NCBI GenBank assembly: GCA_964036155.1
Contig: OZ038422.1
Coordinates: 8,951,201-9,015,200 of the forward strand
Source of the DNA: Diploscapter coronatus
Taxonomy: Eukaryota; Nematoda; Chromadorea; Rhabditida; Rhabditidae
Direction of reading: 5' to 3'
Length of the DNA: 64,000 bases
Both the position numbers and the translations under genes were made by a program. The notes under the pieces were generated by a model that saw nothing but the letters and a program-made list of their open reading frames with translations, was not told where the DNA came from and did not search any database. Of this stretch, positions 24,331-45,000 are shown one piece after another (position 1 is the first letter of the stretch; each line of letters opens with the position of its first letter).

Positions 24331-24468
24331 GCGTCGTCGGTCGTCTCATTCTGTGGCTGTTCCTCCGAATTCGAGCTCAAGTCGTTCCGACTCAATTTTC
24401 CATATCTCTCGGATTTTTTAACGGACAAGACAATTTTTCCCCAATTCACAGCACCAGTTCGCCGAAAC
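24331..24468 (+). promoter_or_regulatory. MEF2 5' UTR with candidate splice-leader or cis acceptor
   Basis: A strong acceptor, CATTTCAG, ends at 24330, 138 nt before the MEF2 ATG. It may be a spliced-leader trans-splice site or the end of a 5' UTR intron. A weaker AG acceptor (TTCACAG) lies nearer the ATG. The 5' end of the transcript cannot be fixed from sequence. Confidence 0.4.
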
Positions 24469-32006
<7,538 letters not shown>

Positions 32007-35000
32007 TTCGAAGAAGATCAGCCAGAAAATTGGAGGCTCAGTAAATCGGATGAGATCTAGTCAGCACTAATGTGAAGTGAATATGGTAACAAGAAAATTT
32101 TTTAAATATTTTCCCCCAATACCATGTTACCATTTTCAGTGAAGTTCACGCTTCCAATCCCAAATTATATGCACATCCTTACTTCTATTTTTATAGATTC
32201 AGATATCTATCTCTCAGAGTTTATTTTTGTAGTTGCAAATATCCAGAATTCTAAAATCTATTCGATCTTACCAATCCGGTGTTAGTTGTTTTCCCAGAGC
32301 TATGTCCCACACAACATACATATACCGTATTACCGTATTCTCTACGTCTTTTTTCTTCGAATCCCGATGTCGAACCCCTGGTTCTTTCGCTAACTGGGAA
32401 TGTTCATCGCCAATATCATTAATCTTCTTGTTTCGTTCATAATTCTAGTTTCGATGTTGTCCTATCAAAGGGTGGTCTTCTCTACAAACCCCGGTCTTTT
32501 TCCCATTTATCGTTTTCTTCTAGTAGCGTCTTCTAATGCATCATCATCTCGGTTAGTCGTCGTTTCGATTTCTCGATTTTTCTGCCAAAACATAGTCTGA
32601 ATTCGCGCGCGAGATAGTCCACAATTCTGCAAGAGCTGTACTTTGTATCTTGTTATCGTTGCTTCGTGAAATTTAAGATTATTGGATAAAATCGAAATCC
32701 GTTTTTTTTTTTTTTTTTTTGCAAGAATCAACGATAATTGCTAGTATTGTTTTGGCCCAGTTCTGTCGAATCATATTGATTTTTCTTGTATATTTTTCAG
32801 GGGGCTGAGATTTATATTTTCATTTATTCATGAAAATTGATTTGTAATTCCGCCCCCTGTATCTTCCGATTTCGTCTGAATGAATGCTGTTATTCTAGAG
32901 TAACTGTTCCTTCACACGTGTACACTACTGTAATTCATTCGTTAAATCGCCTCGCTTGAGTAAAATCCAGAATATTTGATATTGGCTAGCTCCGCCCTGC
33001 CTCTTTTCAAGAGTATCAACCCAAACGAGGTGTGGAATACCGTAGTTACAAGATACGAATCCCGGTTATTTTTGTGAATGTGAAAACTTTCTCCTTCCTT
33101 CGACAGATTCAGATTCTAAATTCGTCGCTCTCTATCCTCCTATATCCTTCCTATTTTTCTCGATTTCTCCACATTTTCGTATATATAACTATTGTCTGAA
33201 AGGAAATTAATTTTTGAGAGGAAAGGTTAGTCTTTGTCTGTGTTTATTTCTACGTAAGTTGTAGTAGGTTTTGCATACGAATAGCAATTGTTTGCAAAAG
33301 GGACTTACCTCTTTCGTTTCGAAAATATAATTATCTATTAAATTGAGAGTCTAATTGTAATAATCGTCGTTCCATCGTTAATATGTATTTGTCTAGAATC
33401 CACTATATTATATTTGTATTTACATTGAAATTGAGTTCAATCGGGTCCAACTTGATATAACTCCGAATAAACTCAAGTTTTACCCGATTTCTCAAAACAT
33501 CCATTTTCGTCCTTGTTGCCCCTACATTCTCCCAGTGAAATTTCATAAAAATACCGAATTTCTTCAATGTACTTTATCGATAAATTAATTAATATTTAAA
33601 TTTAAATCTGAATAAAGTGAAATTCAACAAATGTTGCCTTCTTTCTCAAATTTATATTTATTTCATCTCCATGAACTATAAAATTCTAACAATGACGTAT
33701 ATAATTAGCCTCCTTGTAGAGTTAATCAGTCATATAATTTTGCAGATTGGATAGTGCAGAAGATCATTAACAGTCAAAATATTCTGCACGATTGGTTTAC
33801 CATTTTAATATCAAACATATTGAGTTGACCCGTAACTTTTTAGCACACTCAAATAACTTTCTTCGTATCTAACTAATTCAAATAGGGCTTTTTCGTAGTA
33901 GCACCCTTAGTGTATTGGCTTTCAAAAGATATTTTTTGACTCTATCACTTTATTATGTGTGCAAGGCATGCAAAATGAAAGCAACTCTTTATAAGTGTTG
34001 ATGTCATGATGCTGGAAATGAATTGTTTGATAACTTTTATATCGTTTTGAAGTACTACCCAAGCACACTATGATGGTATAAAAATTTGGGCATCAAACGC
34101 GGAAATACACACTTTGTGCGTCAAGAATAGGGCATATGTCATTCACAAAAAATCACCTATAAGACTGTTGAGTGTGAGAATGTTTGCATAGTTCCTTCAC
34201 GAAATTTGTACATAACTCAATTACATATCGAGCAAGATTAAATTTGCTCCATTTCGAGCAATTTCAAAATTTCTTAGAACCTTCCACATAATGGTCGCCT
34301 CGTATGTGAAAAATCGTTTTTCAACAATGGTTCAGTCGGTTCAAACTCGATACCAATCGACTCGCCATTGAATTCTAAACAACTTGTGAAGCGACTATGC
34401 AAAATGTTCACATCCAACAGTTATGGAATCGATTTACTGATGTCGCCTACATTGAATTTTTAGATAATTTTACGCGCAAAGTACGGATTGGTGCAATCTA
34501 TTTCCGGATTTTTATACTATCCCTATCGTAGAGCATCTATCCAATGTTTCAAGATGGTATAATATTTACTGGGAAACTTGTAAACTTTGGAAATCCCTGA
34601 TGTTAACATTAGCAAAAAGTTACTTTCAATTTTCATGCTGTTTACGTGTAATCTGTGACGTGACGGAGTCGAGAATGATATTTTTGATAGCCAATACACT
34701 AAGGGTACTAGTACAAAAAGCCCCATTTGGATTCGTTAGATACGAAGAAAGTTATTCGGGTATGCTAAAAACTTATGGATCAACCCAATACTATGCCCTA
34801 TCCTAAACTTGAATCTATGATGAACTTTACAGAAAGCCCTATTATTTTAGTGTCAAATGAGTGGTAAAGAATGGAAAGGAGACATGGCAAAGGGAGGTCT
34901 TTTGTGATGTAGAAGAATTGGGAAATAAAAGGAGATTTATCCCAGGATTTCAAATATTCACTTTAATCTGAATAAAGCACTGAAATGATAATAACAGAGA

Positions 35001-36056
35001 TAGAAGCGATGAAATTCATATATTTTTGACGAATAGAAATAAAAAAAAACTAGAAGTCTCTGATTATGTTAATAAAACTCGTTTACTCTCGGTTGTTCCG
35101 CAGATCGATGTTGTCTATCCACTCTGCTCCCTCTTATTTTCCCTTAGTCCCAATGCGTGCGTCTTGCAGGCTATAGACGCAGAGTGACTAGGCAACACCG
35201 ATTTGGAGAAAGATAGAGTAATTTCAAGTTATTTGATAGAAAATCGGAAGATTTTAAGTTTACAAGAAAAGACTTTCGAATCATATTCCATATTTCTGAT
35301 TTCTATCAAATTTACAAGTTAAGAAGCCTAAACTTGATATACAACCTCATCTTAGTTTTCCGGTTATTTTCATCATTTTTATTAGTCTAAAATAAAATAA
35401 ATCTTAACAGAAAAGTAAAACGAAGTTGTGATGAATGAAATTATGAATAAACAATCAAATTTCACCAATAGATTCAGAAAGGGCAATACTCTATAGAAAT
35501 TTAAAATAATCAGGAAATGACGATAAAGGTAATGAAAGTGGAGATCATTGAATAAATTAACGATTTTCGCCTATAAACTTGGAAGAACGATGAAAGATGT
35601 TTTCAAACAAATACATGAATTTAAGATGAAAGATTCCTAGATAGGCACTCAATTTCCATAGAAATAGAAAGGCCTACACCGGGAAGAATTAAAATAATCG
35701 CATTAAGAAGGTTAAGGGATTTAAGTAATGATGACAACCTTAGTTATAGGTAAATTTCGAATTAGAAAATTTTGACTTGGAATTTAAAATTATCAACGAA
35801 ATATAAAAATGGGCGAATATAAAAAAAAAAAAAGAAGAAAACTCTCAATGGGAGAAAAGGAAGTTTCAACAAATTTCGATTTGGTTTTTTACACGAATCG
35901 ATACCCGGCTTGAATAAGAAAGTAGATAAGAAAATAATCGATTTTGTCCTTCTTGAGTGTGGTTATAAATTTATGACTGATCATGATGATAAATGATACC
36001 CTTTAACTCTGACTGTTGTGTGGTGTGTTTGACTCGTTTCCTCTGTGTTAATATCC
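32007..36056. other. Convergent intergenic region, MEF2 and PIAS 3' ends
   Basis: This region holds the 3' UTRs of MEF2 (plus) and PIAS (minus). The first clear AATAAA on the MEF2 side that I noted is at 33466-33471, which would give a long 3' UTR. A poly(T) run of about 20 lies near 32702-32720. A mariner-like element occupies 33818-34790. No coding exons were seen. Confidence 0.5.
33818..34790. mobile_element. Tc1/mariner-like non-autonomous element
   Basis: The ends are inverted repeats of roughly 110 bp at about 85% identity. The left arm begins TTGAGTTGACC after TA (33818-33819), and the right arm ends GGATCAACCCAA before TA (34789-34790). Flanking TA dinucleotides and a TTGRGTTGAYC terminus are typical of mariner elements. 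The roughly 970-bp body has no intact transposase frame. A related right end lies in the NDUFS7 intron, ending at 51965. Confidence 0.7.
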
Positions 36057-39000
36057 CTAGCGGAATTGCGGATGCTGTTGCTGCTGCATGTTCGGGAACA
36101 TCGCCTAAATTCGATAAATGATCATATTTTAGTTATCTTTCGTCATGTCTTATAAAGATACTGAAAGTTTCGGTAATTTGCCGCGATCTAAAAAATTCTA
36201 TCCTAGAATTTAAAATTCGTTCTCATGATCTCTGATTAGAAATAAATGCGAGGATGGGTTTATGTAAACACTAATGAGATCTCATTAATTGAACACCTTC
36301 CATCAAACAATATTGAATGGCTATCTTTGCCTTATCCAATATTCTGCATTATCAGTGAAATCCGAAAAGAATGCTCTCAACTTCCCAAGTCCGTTCCAAT
36401 CATTTCGAAAGAGAATGATGGATAAATGGAGAATAGTTTACCCGATAGTATTTAAATAGGTTCTTCCTTTTCAACCCCTTTGTAAGTTACGAGTTGCTTA
36501 CCGCCTGATGTTGTCCGGGGAAGAAGAGAGGACTGAATGCTTGGGGCGAGCCTAGCAGAGGAGGTCTGCTGCCGATGAGCTGAGTCTGGGAGGGGTGCGG
36601 GGAAGGAGCGGAAGTGCTGGGCAGATTCGGGCTGGAGTGAGGCTGCTGGGGGATCATCGTAGGGGGCAAGACGAACGACGTGAACATCTGCTGGTACGTG
36701 TTCGGCCAATTCTGAGGCTGAAAATGATCTTAGAATTTGTAAAGCATTTCCTGTATTCAGATTTTCATTTCTTGAAAATCCTTAATCGTATGGATTTGTT
36801 GGAAAAGTTCATTCATTTTGAAAGTTTATAATTTTTAAAAGACATATAATTGCTAATAAACTCGTATCTAATATAGCAATAATCTTGCAGCCACGAATTT
36901 AGCAAGATCGAAGATATTGTTTCTGACAGGAAGATTTCGAATTACTATGAATAAAATTTCCAACAAATACTTCCCTTTCGACTTACAGATGGATGTTGAT
37001 AGAATGACTGATTCATGATGTTCTGGCACTGAATTCCTGCAGACATGGTCCGACTTACAGGAGCAGGAGGCATATACGCAGGGGGTGAGGACGGATTGCT
37101 TGCCCCGACTTGGTTCTGATGCTGCTGCTAAAGCCAAAGGATACATATTTTGAATATCAAAGTTTATATCATCAAATAGATTCATTAACAGTTTTATGGC
37201 CAGGAATATATGGCAACTTACAACCGCAAGGCATCATGACAAAAACGTGGCAAAATAGTTTGGAAAAGGATATTGTATTTTACTCTACCCTATTCTATTT
37301 CGCCTACGTTTTGTATAATGACAGTATACGGTTAACAAGCTGTCGACTAGATTAGAAAGTTCAGATGAACAAGAATGTTGAGAAGTTGATTCCGACATTT
37401 CAATCACTTTTGTGAATTCGCACCGATTCAATACTTCTAATCTTACCATCGCAGCCTGCATGAAAGTATTCGGCATGGGAAAGGCAGTGCCAGTTCCGGA
37501 ATGCACAGGAGCGCTAGAAGGAGTCGAGGTGCGCATCGACGGATGCTCATCTAAATTTAAAGACATCATTTTAGAGCAGTCAAATCAAAATTAGCTCATA
37601 CAAATTGTGGGGATAGGAGGAGAAAAGAAGCTTGCTAGAAGTGACAAGCTGAATATTCTAGTGCAATACGAACTCAACTCAACAATCCCGTTACTCGTGC
37701 TAATCAAAAATCAAACTTTGTATCATCAAACTCATATTCAAAAGAATTTCATAGTAGAAAAATCTAACAATTCAAAGTTCGGTTTGACTCTACAAGTTTC
37801 AAAATGAACATCAACAATTCCTGATATAATGTTGCGTTAGGATTTTCCCATCCAATCTTCTGCAGTTTTGAGTGTATTTCCTCGAAAATGTTCACTTTAA
37901 AACGATTTATCGAATGGCTTTGTCTCCTCACACAACACAATTCAGAATCTGATTCAGTTTAAGTCTCGAAATAGGAAGGAATATAGAAGAATAATCGAAA
38001 TCTGCATTCATCAGTGAAGAAGAAGTTTTTAATTTGATTTTATCACTGATAGATATAGATTTACAACCATCAGATTAGAATATACAATAAAACGAGTTCA
38101 TACTCAGAGGGTACGCTTAGAATCAGTATTTTGACATACTGTAAAATTGTGTTTCAATTTCGAGTAAATAGAAACATTATCTTACAGTATGATGATAAAG
38201 TGGTTCATCAAAAACAGTAAAAAATAGAAAAGGGTGAAAGAAGAGGAAGACCACAGAAATGACCCGTGCACACGACGATAAACAGGGATGTTGATAAGGA
38301 TGATTGCTTATTGTTAGAATGTATAAATTTGAGTGGTTTGTTTTAGGCAATTTGATAAACCAACAATCCCGTAATAAATAAATCTAATTTCTAGTTGCAG
38401 GAATTAAAAGGAGAAGAGAAAAGGGCGAGGATAAAGCTGTGATTAGCAAAGATAAGTTATCTCGCTTGCAGAAGTGATATTTTCACGACACTGATAAGCA
38501 ACATTTTTCATGTGTTGGGGAAGGTTCACTCCGTCTTTTGCTAGATATGAGAAGAAAAAATACGACAATTCACAACATCATAACCATATCAGTGCCACAA
38601 AACTACGACTTTTTGCATTTACGAGCTAATTCATGAATCTCTCAATCTGCGTATCGTTTTAGAGGCTTACGGTTTCTGTTGTCGAATGGGGCCGAGGAGG
38701 GCAGCGGCTGCAGCTGAATATCGTCCAGCGAGGTCGACTGCATGTTCTGGTCAAAGGGACTGTTGTTCGCAAGCAGCTCGTCCAGCGCTGTCTGAAAAGA
38801 AATAATTGAATAAACATTTAGCTCGAGTCAAATTTTCAATGATTCTTTATAAACGCTTTCCTTCCTTTTCCGTATCAGGGCTGTAACATAATCAAATTTT
38901 GAAAACGTTCGGAAAGGAATTCCGTTACAGCCCTGTTCCGTATTTGCGAAAATTATTTGCAAAAGTTATTTCATTGTAGAGGAATATTGTGATTGATTGA

Positions 39001-42000
39001 AAGGTAGAAGAGGAACGGAGAACATCGAAATTCAAATATTTCCACCTTGAGATTCATAGCCTTGGGCGGCGGCGGTCCCGACGTATTGTGACTTTGCTGA
39101 AATCGAAAGGGCTGCTGCTGTCCGTTGTGGTTGTTGCTCTGGCTGTCCTGCTGTGTCTGCCTGTAGTTGTGGTTCTGGCTGTTCGAGGACGAGGCAGTCG
39201 TGTCGATCTCCATGTCATCTTCCAGTGCCGATGCTGCTGCTCTCTGAATTCGAAAAGCTTAGAAAAACGGCAATTTTAGAAATTGCAGAATATGGAGCAA
39301 AATCATCATTTCAAGGTAAGTGAAGAATAAGATAAATTATAGTTGTACGAGTTTATCAAAGGATCTTGGAATCTTGATTTGAAGAAGAGTTTAGAACTAA
39401 TATATTATATACTAAATGGTGTTTCATCATAGCCAAAATGGTAATGTATGACTAGGAAAATAGAGGCGAGATAGGTTGGAGGAAAGTTTTTCTTCGAGGG
39501 GAGAAAGAGCAAAACGCAAAGAAGGTGGTAGCGTCTAATCGCATTATTTTAACCGTTAATGAACATAAATTCGTGATATGCAGAAAAAAGAGATAGAAAA
39601 TGAAAGAAGAATAATTGTTGAACGTTCAACAAATTCCATGATTGCCTACCTTCCTGCTGTTGGTGCATTCCTCTTTCTCTGGACTGTCATCGTCATCGAT
39701 AGTAATGCAGTCGATGATCTTGTTGCCCGCTTTCGAGGGCCGGGGAGGGCTGCGATGGATGAGGGTTGCAGAGGAAGGCACAGAGGAGGGTGTTGAGGCG
39801 TCCATCGACACCACAGAGGGCGAACTGAATTTTACAATCGTTATTTTTTATATCTAATCTGATAAACTCTATCCAATCAGTCCAGCATTATCACCTAGCA
39901 TAATCTATTACTGTGGATAGTATCGCAGAGTCAAGAAACTTCAGTTCTAATACTAGATTTTATTCATCTTTGATTGCTAGGAATCGTTTCTAGTAGAATG
40001 CTATTTTCTTGTTCTTAGCAAGCTAGACAAATCATTGACATTCTGTTAGAGGCTCACTCTATTCCTTTATTCATTTTATTCTCTTTCTCTCAACTCTCAC
40101 CTCTTTCCTCATTCCCTCCAGTGCCACCTATCGGATACTACTCATTTACTCTACATCTTTTCTCTCTTTACAACCACTGAACAACTATTGATTAGTCATC
40201 TCGCTCTCTCCCAAAATCAGTTCACACTTCTGTCTCCGGCCCTGAATTTCTCCCGACAATTCTCATAAATTGTCAAAGTCTTTGTTATGCCAGATCAATA
40301 AATAAATAATTGGCAATGATTGTGACTGACGCACACTCGGCAAGCACAGCGCACATTCTATATAAAAAGGTACCTGATTCCACAGAACCCATTGCCAGCA
40401 GTCGAGTTGGATCCAGGCGCAGTGGACGGATTGTTGGAATTGGGTCCGCCCTGCTGCGCGAGTGCCGCAGTCCGAATCGATTCCTGCACGGCTCTGCTCA
40501 GGTCTGTGTCCGTCGCATCGTCTTCATCGTCGCTCAGGGCTGAAAATGGTCAAGATTAATATTTTTCATGAAAACGGACGAAGCAATCATAAACTTGACA
40601 CTAAGGACCGCGATGAGTAAGTCTATTTTTACTGGTGTTCGCTTCAGTACGCTCTTTCTACCTTATTCAAGAGAGAAAGAACATTACGTAAAGAGGATAG
40701 ACTGCAGATTGCGGTTTTCGACTGTTAATAAGCATGATTCTGTGAACAGGTGAAATTAATAGAATTGACTATTTCACTAATTATTGAAATTCACCATTCG
40801 AAGGAAATGTCACAATAATGAATGAAGACTTACTAATTTCCTCGATGGGAGCCTTGGATTTGGCGGAAGTCTGAGCAGTGCTGGGTGCAGTCGACGTGCT
40901 CGGTTTGGGCGCCTCTGCAACTGAATTCGACTGCCCGCCACCCCTTGCGGCTATCTTCGCTGGTTTCACTTCATCATCGTCCGAGTCACTGAGTTATAAT
41001 CAATGAATTCTTCAGAGTTGTTTTTGCCTACCTCAACTCGAACACATCCTCCTTGATGGTTTGGTAGTTGCCATCCTTGAGAAGCTCGACTTCAGAGAAC
41101 GAAGGGTCCACCGAGTTAACCATCCTCTCGAAATACCTGAAATTTATTACTGTATCCCCAATACGTTGTTAAAATAGAACGATGAGACGATTTTATGCTT
41201 TTTGTCCATATTTCACTGTGCTATGGCTCCATTAAAAGCATCGTTCTCTCATAGCCTGTTAATAGTCCCAAGTTCTCCTTAGGTTTCTAAGAATTAGCAT
41301 ATATTTGCATGCTCAGTGCAAATTCATTTCCTGGTTCAACGTGTCAGTCTGTGCGCGTCTATTTTGACGATGCAGCATATTTTCGGTTGAATTCACATTT
41401 CATTGCAAGTCTCAGATTTGGATGGACCATAAATTGCGTTGCACTTTGCTGCTGACGTAACAGCAGCTCCGGCAGGCTGTCAGGAATCTCAGCTTTCCTC
41501 CCTTCTCGTTCCCTCCCTCAGTCACTTCCTTCTTATGTTTCCATTCTGCCATTCCTCCACCCGACTGCACACATTTGGAGAAGTGTCGTTTGAACCACAA
41601 AAATGAAGGGAATTTGTTCGCAGTGAGGCATCAAATATCGTTGCAAAGCTTAGCACCAAATTTCAAGGGTTTCGGAGTTAAAACGGGGGATTTTGAAAAT
41701 TCGAATGGGTTACACGAGTTAAAAAAACGATGAGAATCAATTGTACAGAAGCGTTAATTTCAACGAATAGTATATGCCCCATCCAAGTTTCCTAGTTCTA
41801 TTCCTTCCTAGCACTTTTCAAGTGTACGATACTTCGACAATAAAAGCCGCCTCAAGTGATATATATATATATATATATATTGTGCTTGAATAAGTCGTTC
41901 AAAAATTCGAGCTCTATTCTAATCATAATGGGAGAAATAAAAATGAGCCTACTTGTCGATGATGAGTTTGGAATAGGGGGTGTTGCCGGAGCAGACGGCG

Positions 42001-45000
42001 CACTTCCAGGTGGGTTTCTTCTCGTTCATCATCAGATAGGCCTCCAGGTCGAAGCACTGCAGGTGCGTGCAGTCGCGACCGCGAGCGGGGATGCGCATCC
42101 GAGTCTTCGACAGCTGAAAACCACAAACTAATTATAAGTTTAGCAGAAATTCATATTTATCATCTTTTTTTATTTTTTTTAGAGTTCACCCAATTAATTC
42201 CATAAGCTTTTTTGTTTTTGTTTTTTTTTCTAATCTATGAAGATAATTTATCCTACATGCATGCTCATATATACTTGTTAAAGTTTGAAAAATCACTACC
42301 AAATAATTTTGTGGACAAGAAAACCCTATTCTGTTCATTCTTGTGAATTTTCGTTTCTGATTTGCGAGAAGTGATAAATCAGTCCGTCCTGTTTGTGGTC
42401 ACTCCATTTGTGAACTACATCATCCTTATCAGCAGATCTCACTTCTCGTCATTTCGTACGGTTTCTCACAACTTTTTGCTTATCACAGTTGCGCATCACT
42501 CGCATCAATCTTGTGCTTGTCTAACTTTCTCCCTGCCCTCTCCCTCCCACATCATCTCTCGCGTATTCTGCTTCTTTTCCTTCACTCTCTAGTCTTTCCA
42601 TATCTCGTGACATTACTTTTTGTCTCGTTTTCTGAAAATATCGCGAAAATTTCCAAAATTGGCGTTGTCGCGTTATTTTAGGACGGGGACCAAAATTGAA
42701 ATGGGAAATGTGTAGACAAATTAATTCTGTGAAAAACAAATGATTCTTTATATTGTATCTATATAATTTTGGTGGAATTTTTACAAGTGCATTTCACGAG
42801 CTCGAAGCAATAAAAATCAAGTCCATTAAATCCATAATGTCGCTGCATAGCACAATTTTATCGATTGAAAAATTAGTGCGATAATCTTGTCTTATCAAAA
42901 TAAGCAATGCGGAATCTGGAATTTGGCTAGAAACGCAAAACCGGTTTTTGGCCTTCATCCCACGCACAGAGCCTGCTGATAAACAATTCTTTGATTTTCG
43001 CCTTGCGCCGGAAATAGAAGAATCGCGATTAAAAATACCATTGATATGAGTTTGATCAGTGACTGGTAATTCTCTGCATTTTCGGGGGACAATTTCGAAA
43101 CTAAATGCATGCATTTCGCAATCGACAATATTTATCTCGCACATTTTCAAACCTTTCACTTTCGGATCAGCAGAATTCCTTCATTCTTTGCAAAACATTA
43201 TTCCAGTGACGTTTCAGTTCTACATTTTTGAAATCTGCAGAATTTTGTATTTGCGCAGATCGCTGAAGTTTGAACTATGAAAAAAGCATGTTGAAGTTCC
43301 TAAATCTTGTGATCCTTCTGCAAATTTTCAATTAACTCGTAGATCCCCCGAATAATCTTCTCATACAACGTCTCGAGATAAAAAGCGATAAAATCCCACG
43401 CAGACAGACTTTAAGACTTGTGTAGCACGTTGAAGGGGTTTCTAATTTTCGCGTACATTTTGTATTTGATTAGCTAAAAATAGGCGCGAAACTAGCGAAT
43501 TGAAATGAGAACACGAGTCTGAGACTCTTGGCAGCGGGAAAATGCTGACGACTACAAACTGATGAAGAGGAAATGATAAGAGAAGAAATGCAGAAATCAA
43601 ATTCGAGGGATCAAATAAATCAGAAAGTTGAGAATATTTATGGTCAATTTTTGTAGTATTGAAAATGAATTAAGAAAAGAGGTCGATCTAAATTTCAAAT
43701 GAGTTAATAATGAAAATGGATCATAGCATCGAAACTTGCGAACTTTTGAAACGTGCTTGATTGTGCCAGCATAAACTTATTTTTCATTCAACCAATTTTG
43801 AATTTATTCTTCGCGTATTCTAATTTAGCAAGATAAATTTCATAGGCATCAAAGAAACTTATTACTTGCGCTTGATCTTGTCAAATTGCAATAATTAGAA
43901 ATCCGCAAATGGTTTTACAAAATTATAATTTTCAGCATTCCTTTTCTCGAAACGATCAAATTCGATGTAGCTAAGTGACAACATTCTTGCATTTTTCAAG
44001 CTGCAAGAATATTTCATGAATCATAAAGACGTTTTACTTACCGGACAAAGCAGGCTGATCTTGAGCTGGTCCATCTGTATCCCGTCCTCGTCATCCCCCG
44101 ACAAGCGACGAATGATCACCGACTTCGTCTCCTCGTACGACTGAAAATAAACTCATTCGATTTGAAACAAACACGAAAGAAGTCTCATAAATTTCAATTT
44201 ACTTGACAGAATTTTTCAATTCTAAAATATATAGAATACCCTATGGAAGGCGGGATTGTTGATGGCTTTTGCCTTCAGAATGTCGGCGTTGACGCGATGG
44301 ACGACGTTGATGAGCACTGCCCATACGCGCTTGTCCGCAGTCCACTCGATCACCATGCGATGGTTTCCCTGATCCCTAAATTAGATAATTTTCTACTGGT
44401 TGACAGAATCAAAAATGTTCAACATATTTTTGAATGAGTTTGCAAACCCAGTTACTGGTTTGCAGGTTTTTGAAGTAGAAGAAGGCTGCGGAAAATGAAT
44501 TCTTCCCGTTGTTTTTTTAATGTCATACCTTGGAGGCTGGCAGTAGGGAGTTATATTGACCGGTCGAGAGGGACGTTTAGCCTCGACATTCGGCTTATTC
44601 GTCGGGATGATGTTCTAAAGAAGAATCATAAAATTGATGATAACATATGCAATTTTATAAGTACAAAAATTCGAGCAACTAATCGAAGAATACAGAGCAT
44701 CAAGCTGGTTCAATACATCTCTGCATGAAATTAGTTAAATCTCAGAATTGAATCGAACATCTTAAATCATCAGGTTGGGACAATTCATGATGTTCGCCCA
44801 TTTTTCCGTCTCCACATTTTCCATACTTTCTTCTCGCAGCTGGCAAACATCATAGCCTTACAAATATTTTGCTGTAGATACTTTCCCCCACCAGAAGTGG
44901 CACTACTTCCAAAATTTCTCTTTTATCCCTACAACGATTTCGAAGAGCATATTTACGGCCATAAGTTGTCATTCTATCGACTCACCGGAAGCGTGACATT

